NCBI GenBank assembly: GCA_964007475.1
Contig: OZ023273.1
Location: forward strand, 82,066,598 to 82,130,597
Length of the DNA: 64,000 nucleotides
Direction of reading: 5' to 3'
Source: Hybos culiciformis
Lineage: Eukaryota; Arthropoda; Insecta; Diptera; Hybotidae
Below are positions 56,149 through 64,000 of this stretch, one piece after another (position 1 is the first letter of the stretch; every line of letters starts with the position of its first letter). Under the pieces are notes generated by a model. The model was not told the DNA's origin. It did not search any database and was given only the letters and a program-made list of their open reading frames with translations. The position numbers and the translations under genes are program-made.

Positions 56149-58123
56149 TGACGATCGTGACAGCGAAGTCAAAAAAAAAAAATTTAAAAACGCGATAAAG
56201 TGATTTTTTAATTTAATTGGATTCTTATTTAAAAATAAAAAAAAAAAAATGGAAAAAAAAAAGAAAAAAAAAATTTATTAATTTTTGGATTTGTCCAACA
56301 AGTCCAATAAAAATAATAATTCCTGAAAAAAAAGGAGGAAGAAAATGACAATTATTTACAAAAAGAATAAATTTGAAAAAAAAAATTTTTTTTGTAAAAA
56401 CAAAAAATTAAAAATTAAAATTAATGAAATATTTTTAAATTTAACTTACCTTTACTTACCTTAAAATTCCTGAAAAAAATACCTATTTAAAATAAAAAAA
56501 AAAAAATTTCGAAAAAAAAAAAATCCTAAAATTGAAAAAAAAAGAAGGAAAAAAAAATAATGGCGCCTACGTACAGAAATAAATATAATTGAAAAAATAT
56601 TCAAAATCCCGCCACATCATTAAAAAGAAAAAAGGCGTAAAACCTATGAAAAAGAAAACAATTTTTTTTATTAACAATTCCAAATAAAAAAAAAAAATGG
56701 TTGAAAAAAATGTATAAAGAAAAAATGCAAAGAAAAAATTACACATACACAGAAACAAAAAACATAAAATGAAATGAAAATGAAACAAAAAAAAAAAACA
56801 TGATATGACAATCAAAAAAAAAAAAATTATTATTCAAAAAAAAAATTTTATTGACAATAAGTGAAAAAAAAAAAATCTTTTAAAAATTATTATTACAAAA
56901 AATAATAATAAAAAATAAAAATTAAAAAATTAAAATTTAAAATTAAAATTAAACATAAACATCAAATCCAAAAAGCGAATTGAAAATTGGAATCATTTTC
57001 TTTTCGAACTCCAAAAAAAAAAAAAACAATAACAAAAAAAAAAGAACATAATTTTACAATATTGGTAAACAAAAAAAAAAAAATTATAAAAGACAAAAAA
57101 TTAATTTTACAACAACAGCTGATGTAGTTTTAATAAAAAGATGATATTTTTTTTATGAGCAGCAGCAATGACAACAGCAGCAGCAGCTACGAAATTACAT
57201 TTATCACCAGCAACAGCAAAGCTGTAAAATAAAAGCAGCAGCAATTTCATCTTTAACAACAAGTATTTCATTGCAATTAATTTGTATTTCAATTAAATTT
57301 TTTTTAAATTTAAATTTTTTTTTTTTTTAGAATCATATTAATTTCAAAATTATATTAAAATTAATAAATATTTCAAAAAAAAAAAAAATTCTTCAATAAA
57401 GATTAGAAAATAAAACTACAAAGAAACAATGTAGATCCAAATTGTTATATAAACAATTCTAAATTTTTCAAAAAAAAATATTAAAAAATTTTTCAACGTT
57501 AATTTCTAAATCAACATTTTCAAATTTTAATAATTGGATGTACACTGTTTCGAATATTTTTATATAATAAATTATCCTATATAATTTTACAATTACTAAA
57601 AATTAAATATTATTTAAAAGAGAAAAAAAAAAAAAACATAAAATAAAAATAAATATTATATAATTAAAAATTACATAATTTAACATAATTAACTTGAACT
57701 GATTATTACACATAAATATTTTACAAATAAATATTACATAATTTACTTTGAATTTATTTCTTCAAATTTTTTTTTCCCTCGTAAAATTAAAAAAAAAAAA
57801 TTATAATATTATCTCTTATTATTACTCATTATTACTTATTATTACTTATAATTACTTATTATTACATATTATTACTTATTACATGTTACTACAATATTTT
57901 AATTTTGATTTAAACTTGCATAATTAAAAATGGTTTAACATAATTTTGCTTATTTATTTGACATCTTTGTTTTCTCTGGAAGTTATTCATATTCCAATAA
58001 TGACCGGATCTAATTTTGCATATACAACATAAGGTAACCACTCCTCAAATTTTCCCCATTTATTTCGATTTCAATACAAGGTATCCACTCCGCAAATATT
58101 TTAATTTCGTAAAATTTTTTTTT
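56149..58123 (+). other. Gypsy-3 leader, A-rich, no gene
   Basis: Almost 2 kb of A-rich sequence with long A runs. A CAG-rich patch (GCAGCAGCAATGACAACAGC near 57161) and repeats of ATTACTTATT near 57830-57880 are the only structure. Short open frames are shadows of low complexity. Confidence 0.6.
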
Positions 58124-58880
58124 ATGGATGAAGCTTGCAACGAAATTCAAACAGCTAAAGATAATTTTCGTAAAGCTTACAAACGAATTCTGAAAGACCT
58201 TAAACCAAAAAATTTAGAAACATTACAAGCAATTAAATTAAATATTAAAGAAACATGTAACATCTACGTAAATACAGTTCTTCAAGCTTGTATTACATTT
58301 GAAGAACAACATCATCAAATTTTAGCTAAAGATCGTCAGTATTGTTACGATAAATTACAAGAGAGCTTCAAACTATTAAAGTGCGCAGATCTAATTCCAA
58401 AAGATATTCTATTACCGATCAAAATAAATCAAATCGAAAAAGAACAAAATATAATAGAATCAGATAGTTCTGAAGAAAACTTTGACGATACTGTGACGAT
58501 GGCTCTTTCTAATCCTGAATTTTTGCGTTTAGCTACTTCACAAATAAATAGAAATTATAGTGGTGATCCACTATCACTTAAATCTTTTATCGACTCAATA
58601 AATTTGTTAGACACACTAGCAGAGACACAAGACTTAAAAAATTTATTAGCTCAATTTATTTTATAAAAGCTTGACGGAACAGCTCGCGAAGCTATAGCCG
58701 ATGATTCTAATACGGTAGAACTTATTAAACAAGATCTTAATAATTCGATAAAATAAGAAAGTTCTAAAATTATAGAAGGAAAAATAAAAGCTTTGAGAAC
58801 GGATAGGAACACTTTACAAAATTCTTCAGAAAAAGCTAACGAATTAGCTGAAGCTTTTCGTCGTTCACTTGTGTTAGAAG
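58124..58880 (+). pseudogene. Gypsy-3 gag, N-terminal and capsid part
   Basis: ATG at 58124 opens MDEACNEIQTAKDNFR, helical, then SGDPLSLKSFIDSINLLDTL, the capsid start typical of Mdg1/412-type gag proteins. Stops at 58664 and 58754 interrupt; the same frame goes on with GTAREAIADDSNTVELIKQD and ELAEAFRRSLVLE, where hAT-6 inserted. Gag forms the particle that packages the element RNA. Confidence 0.8.
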
Positions 58881-60062
58881 CAGGGATGCCAACTGGGGTG
58901 TTTTACCCTGGAGTTTCCAGTTTTTCAACTAAAACTCCAGTCTCCAGGTTTTTTTTAAATTTTTCCAGTTTTTATCAAAATTAATAATTTTAAAGTAAAA
59001 TTGAAATTCACTCACATAAGCCCTTCACATGTCATTTTACTTTGTAATTCATTGAGCTATATCAGGGAAGTCAACTGATTTTTCTATAAGATCTACTTCA
59101 CGCAGTAAAAATTCTCTGTGATCTACTTTTTCTAAAAGTAGGCGTAAGAGGAGAAGGCAATATTTAGGGACCCAAATTCTAAGTGTTCGTATGTTAAATT
59201 AGTTCGGTATTTCGACTTTATTATTTTCATTTTTGAAAATGGTGTATCGCACAAATATCTATGTCTCCCTTAACAGGCGTATACATTTTCAGCACGTTTT
59301 TTTAGATTCGGATATTTATCTTCTGCTAAATATTACCAGAATTTATTTTCGGAAGCTCTCCTTTATTCTAAATCATTTTGTAAAGTAATAATTTCTGCTT
59401 CAAGTGTAATGTTGTTCACAAAAATTGTTGAAAGTTTTTCTGCAATTGTTTCTCCTTCAATATTGCTATCAAATGGAAAACTCATAAATAAAACTACATT
59501 ATCAAGTTTTTTAAAATCTTCAAAACGGTTACCTAATTCTTCAATAACGTTCTTAATTTGTTTGATATATTTATTTTCATCATAATTAGTAGAAGCAGAA
59601 CTTTTTAATTGCGCCAACATGTTTGGATAATTCGATAATTTTTTTTTGATTCTTGAAATTGAAAAGACAATTTGAAAGGAAATAAATATATGAAATATGA
59701 ATATTTATTGGCGATTGACCTAAAATCATTACGCGATCGACATCTCTGAGCTATAGTATCATTTGTTCCCAAACAAAGTAATTATATAACTTTAAAAATA
59801 ATTGATCTCATTAATTTCAAACCTCATTTTTTTCTAATTTTAATTGTTGTGAATTTTTATTTATTGTTTTATTTTATATCACTTTTTATAAAGTTTTATT
59901 CTTATTTGAATAATTTTTGTATCTGCGGTTTATTTAATTTTTCGTTTGTTTATGTTGATAATAATGTAATTAATAATTTATTATTTTTTGTATTGTTCCA
60001 TCTAAATTTTTTTTGCTTTTTCAACTCTCCAGTTTTTCCCCGGTGAATAGTTGGCAACTCTG
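58881..60062 (-). mobile_element. hAT-6 relic, 1182 bp, perfect 8-bp TSD GTTAGAAG
   Basis: GTTAGAAG at 58873-58880 and 60063-60070. The ends CAGGGATGCCAACT and (reverse complement) CAGAGTTGCCAACT form a hAT-type inverted repeat. It split Gypsy-3 gag; the gag frame is continuous across the site when the insert is ignored. It carries a transposase tail on the minus strand. Confidence 0.93.
59160..59620 (-). pseudogene. hAT-6 transposase, C-terminal part
   Basis: Minus strand 59620-59363 is open: YIKQIKNVIEELGNRFEDFK, then LFMSFPFDS and NNITLEAEIITLQNDL. This is the pre-dimerisation region of the hAT type found in GTF2IRD2-/SCAND3-like proteins. The following dimerisation domain (to 59160) is full of stops (DICAIHHFQK is what remains of its core). 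Confidence 0.75.
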
Positions 60063-60070
60063 GTTAGAAG

Positions 60071-60588
60071 GTATTCCAACACAAAAAGCTAAAGAAATTT
60101 GTATCGAAAAAACAGTCGGAATGTGCAGAAATAATGCAAGATCTGATCTGACCAAAGCTGTTTTATCATCGACCCAATTCAAAGACCCTAAAGAAGTAGT
60201 ATCAAAATTTTTAATAGAAATAGATTTACAATCGCAAGAAAAACAGGTTAGAAATTCTTATGGAAATCGTTCCACGAAAATTGTAAATTATAATAGGGGA
60301 AATTTCAGACAACAAAATCAACGATTCTTAAATAACAATTTTCGAAATAATAATTATAGAAATAATTTGAACAATAACCGAGGTAATTTCAATAATAATC
60401 GCGGACATTTAAATAACAGAGGTAACTTTAATAATAATCGTGGGAACTTTAATAATGCAAATCCACGAGCATTTCCTCCAGCGAATAGAAATTTCAATCA
60501 AAATAATTACGTACGATACGCGGGAAACGACCAGGCCTCCCAAAACGGCCAGGGGGAGCAAGATCAAATGCGTTTACATCAAAATTAA
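60071..60588 (+). pseudogene. Gypsy-3 gag, C-terminal Asn/Arg-rich part
   Basis: Continues after hAT-6 with IPTQKAKEICIEKTVGMCRN and an RGNFNNNRG repeat region (60294-60480), typical of the nucleic-acid-binding tail of insect Gypsy gag proteins that lack a zinc knuckle. Ends TAA at 60586. Confidence 0.85.
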
Positions 60589-61318
60589 ATAATAACGCTA
60601 ATTTTAATACACATTACATTTATCCTAGTTCACAATCTGAATGTGAGTTAGATTCAAACTCGAATACAACAAAAATTTTTTATAATTCTAATTTAAGACC
60701 AAATGCTAAGCTAAATACAAATTTTTCAAAAAAAAAATAAAAATTTTCCTAATTATTATCCAAATTTAAATACTAAATCTAAAGTAACTACAAAAAGTGT
60801 TTTTAACGTAAATCCAAATTTCTCTGATTTCATTATTTTAAATTCTAAATTAAATTTTCAAGGTTCAACATTTTTAGTCGATACTCAAGCAGATATTTCG
60901 CTAATAAAAATTTCATCAATCGATTCAAATTTTAACTTAGAAAATAAATTAAATTCAAATAATATTATAAGATTTTGGGAATCACAAAATGCATATAAAA
61001 AGTTTAGGTACAATCAACGTCAACTTTCATTTTAAACATACAATTTTATCTTGTTTACTACACGTAGTTCAAGACGAATTTAATATCCCTTCGGATGGTA
61101 TTTTAGGCAAAGACTTCCTCAAATTTTATAAGTGTCAAATAAATTATGATTCTATGCAATTAACACTCAACAATAATTCTTATTCTTTTTCAATTCCAAT
61201 TTTAGAAAACCCTAGTGAAAATTCAATTGTTTTACGTTCTAGATGTGAAGTCATTCGTACTTTTATTCTTCCAAATGATTCTCCTTGTGTAGTGCTTGAT
61301 CAAGAAATCGCGATCTGA
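60589..61318 (+). pseudogene. Gypsy-3 protease region
   Basis: GSTFLVDTQADISLIKI (60860-60912) is the active-site turn of a retroviral-type aspartic protease; the usual DTGA reads DTQA. A frame change follows, then MHIKSLGTINVNFHF, SDGILGKDFLKFYKCQINYD: the protease C-terminal flap and the GxLGxDFL strand. The frame shift near 60990 and the active-site change argue against activity. Confidence 0.8.
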
Positions 61319-62282
61319 TATTTTCATTCCACGTACGATAGTTTCTTCAAAAACTCCTTTAATTAAAGTTTTAAATTTATCAGATAAAATCCGAATAATT
61401 CCTAAAAACACTTCACTTAAATCAGAACCTCTTTCAAATTTTAACATCCTAAGAATTGACACAAATAAAAATCAAAATAGAACAAAAGAATTGCTTCAAA
61501 TAATATCTAAAAATACCCAACCGCAATACCAAGAAAAATTATTAAATTTATGTGAACAATATAGTAATATTTTCCATATGAAAGATGATAAAATGACAAC
61601 AAACAATTTCTATACACAAAATTTAAGAATAGATAACAATACTCCGGTATATGTGAAGAATTATAGACTTCCATATTCCCAAAAACAGGAAATCGACGAT
61701 CAAGTTAATAAATTTTTGAAAAATGATCTTATTGAACCAAGCCAATCTAATTTTAATAGCCCAATAATTTTAGTGCCTGAGAAAGGTTCAGATAGAAAAT
61801 GGAGATTATGCATAGATTACCGTCTAGTAAATAAAAAACTAATTGCAGATAAATATCCACTGCCAAGAATAGAAGACATATTAGACAATTTAGGCAGATC
61901 AAAATTTTTTACTGTACTCGACCTTTACTCGGGATTTCATCAAGTTCCACTTAATGAAAACTCGCGAGATATAACATCTTTTAGCACAGACAAAGGTTCG
62001 TTTAGATGGAAAGTTCTTCCATTCGGTTTAAATGTATCACCTAACTCATTTTCAAGAATGATGGCGTTAGCGTTCTCCGGTCTTACACCGTTACAATGTT
62101 TTCTATATATTGACGATATAATATGTATTGGCTGGTCAGTCGAACATCACCTTAAAAATCTTAAATCTATCTTCGAAGTTTGTAAAAAATTTAACCTTAA
62201 ACTTAATCCTGAAAAATGTGTATTTTTTAAAAACGAAGTCACATACCTAGGACACAACCCAACTAGCAAATTAGCTCTATAA
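61296..62282 (+). pseudogene. Gypsy-3 reverse transcriptase, truncated at the thumb
   Basis: Open for 328 codons: VYVKNYRLPYSQKQEIDDQV, SPIILVPEKGSDRKWRLCID, VLDLYSGFHQV (motif A Asp), LPFGLNVSPNSF, LYIDDIICIG (YIDD) and LNPEKCVFF with VTYLGH. All RT catalytic residues are in place. It stops at 62282 where a different sequence begins; RNase H, integrase and the 3' LTR are absent, so this is a 3' truncation or recombination break. Confidence 0.92.
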
Positions 62283-63300
62283 GAGAATTCGATTCTTTTA
62301 GTAGAAAGCTTATGTATTCTAGTAACTATCTATTAAGTAGCAAGAATTCTGTTATTACCTCAAAAGTGGCGAAAATTATAAGTATAATTTGTTATATAAG
62401 TATTTACAAACGGGTTAGTAGGTGGCTAATAACATTCTCGAATTCTGTAACTATTCCCATTATTAGCCTGTATAACACTTTTTTTCATGAAAGAAAAGAG
62501 AAGGACAGCGATAAAAAAGAAGTGCATAAATATATATAAAAAAAAAATAGTGAAAAGAAAAGGAAAAGGAATAAAATATAATAAATAAATATTACGATGG
62601 GTATATGTAATAATAAAATAAATGTATTTGTATTTAACTTAACTTGCGCACATTTTAATTTTTAAATGTGTATTAAATTATGTATTATAAATACATATAA
62701 TAAAACTATTGTAATATATAATAAAACTATTGTAACTATTGTAACTATTGTAATTGTTGAAAAAAATTAAATAGACATTTTTTTTTTAATGCAATTGAAA
62801 AAATAATGCAATTTTTTATATTTCAGGATTGATAAATATGAAAACCTAGTGAAATTTTTGATATTTAAATAATTTTAAATTAGAAAAGGCATTAAATTTG
62901 TTAATATTTTCATACATTTTAAACTCATATAAGCAAAGTATGAGCAAAATGTAGTTTGCCATGGCAGATATAAATAAAATTTAACTGATGTTCTATTATT
63001 TTTATTTTTTATGTAGTTTTTGAATTCATAGATTTTTTAAAAAAGAATTAAAAATTTGCCAAAGAATAATATATTTAGTTCTCCCAAACACATTGTGCGT
63101 TTAAATAAGTTGAATTTCCATAAAGTATTTTATTCCTATATTCGAATAACCTATGAGATTTTTAAGAAATTTTATAGAAAAATCCCAAAATTTTAGATTA
63201 TTTCCTGTTTTGAAGTGACTTAAGTTTTGTTTATTGATTTTTATTTTTAGGGATAAGTATTATTTTTAATTTTTTCAATTGTTATAAAACACCAAAAAAA
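62283..63300. other. AT-rich spacer, no gene seen
   Basis: GAATTC occurs near both ends of 62283-62460, with short inverted similarity, but no element could be defined. The rest is AT-rich with no open frame of interest. Confidence 0.5.
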
Positions 63301-63490
63301 GGGCGCCGTGACATTTGTACGCGATGAAATTTGTATGGAAAACTTCGCGGACAAATGTCATTTTGCAAACTGTCATTTGTCCGCGATAGATTTTTCAGAT
63401 TTTTAGCGGACAAGACATTTCGAATCGCGGACAAATGTCATTTTTATGTCCGCGATACAAAAACAAATCGCGGACAAATGTCCAACCCCC
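63301..63490. mobile_element. small TIR element of CGCGGACAAATGT type
   Basis: Left end GGGCGCCGTGACATTTGT and right end (reverse complement GGGGGTTGGACATTTGT) with four to five further ACATTTGTCCGCGA / TCGCGGACAAATGT motifs in both senses. It is flanked by A runs on both sides, so the duplication cannot be read. A shortened sister lies at 35085-35226. Confidence 0.7.
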
Positions 63491-64000
63491 AAAAAAAATG
63501 TTTAATAGGGATAAAAATTAATTTAATTTTGTGAAACTATAAAATAACAAATAAAAAAATAAAATAGTCGGTTTTTCATTTTTGAAGCAAAAATTAATCA
63601 AAAATGAATTTTCTTTATTTGATTGGAATTTTTTTTAAATCTAGTGAAGTAAAACTATTCACTGGTATCATTCACTATAACTTTTTTATCACACGAACAA
63701 AAAAAACTAAAATGGTTAACAACCTGTCTGTATTGCCATGTTTCTAGATAATTTAAAGGAACATTTTGGAGCTCTATAGGTATTATGCAATTAGCAAGGA
63801 TAAAACTGCGGATTTTTAGACAAAACGGAAGGTATTAAAAAGTCAACCTTACAATAAAGAATGATATTAAATTCTCAGTCAGTAGTTTGATTTTATTTCT
63901 CGAAATAAATATTATTTTTTGCATGAATTAGCAAATTCAAAACTTTTATACGAAAAAATAGAAAAAAATGCATTAAAATTCACAGAAAAATGTGAAATTT
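63491..64000. other. AT-rich end of window, no gene seen
   Basis: No open frame, repeat or terminus recognised. Confidence 0.5.

Noticed and set aside
56567..57292. Small hydrophobic minus-strand frames in the Gypsy-3 leader
   Set aside because: They are produced by poly-A and CAG-rich low complexity.

Overview
The window looks like AT-rich, repeat-dense chromatin from an arthropod, most likely an insect. Reasons: metazoan GT-AG introns, Gypsy and Jockey-type retroelements, many hAT families, a Helitron-like element with the 5' motif seen in insect Helitrons, and one host-gene exon that reads as the start of a KIF4-type kinesin. The species cannot be fixed from this sequence. I see no intact host gene, rRNA gene or CRISPR array.

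Layout. 1-754: decayed env-like fragment and LTR-like tail of an LTR retroelement. 755-8408: about 40 tandem copies of a ~194-bp satellite with block-duplicated higher-order structure. 8409-12560: MITEs, a broken RING-finger gene, a 392-bp tandem duplication, a 12-bp minisatellite and the first copy of a repeat family called X here. 12561-15122: LTR/PBS/gag start, a 200-N gap, a hAT 3' half and a Gypsy integrase with 3' LTR. 15463-19489: remains of a DUF4806-like gene, a DUF7869-like transposase pseudogene, and a 410-bp tandem duplication carrying kinesin exon 1 twice. 19490-34290: one Gypsy element (Gypsy-2) cut into pieces by a hAT, a Helitron-like element and a second hAT in pol. In its 3' LTR region sit a further hAT (itself holding a Jockey-type LINE), a TATA-flanked TIR element and another hAT. 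34738-42960: inverted partial copy of hAT-A holding a 9-bp-TSD long-TIR element and a hAT-like MITE, then a 5'-truncated LINE and an EnSpm/CACTA-like transposase pseudogene. 43986-49746: hAT-A, complete from end to end with 8-bp TSD, with a large intron that contains repeat X and a run of hairpins. 49790-51106: another X copy. 51102-53035: two TIR elements, one with a 128-bp-arm palindrome, one built of short palindromes around a tRNA-like pol III box. 53440-54538: Myb/SANT-like pseudogene. 55239-62282: Gypsy-3 (LTR, gag, protease, RT), its gag split by a hAT relic. 63301-63490: small TIR element.

The genes do not form a pathway; their relation is one of nesting. Target-site duplications (8 bp for hATs, 9 bp for two elements, 3 bp TTA for two) and internal paralogous empty sites let the order of insertion be read. 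The two observations I would follow first are the series of hairpins with different stems but one shared loop (45259-45632) and the palindrome-array element with a pol III-like core (51996-53035).
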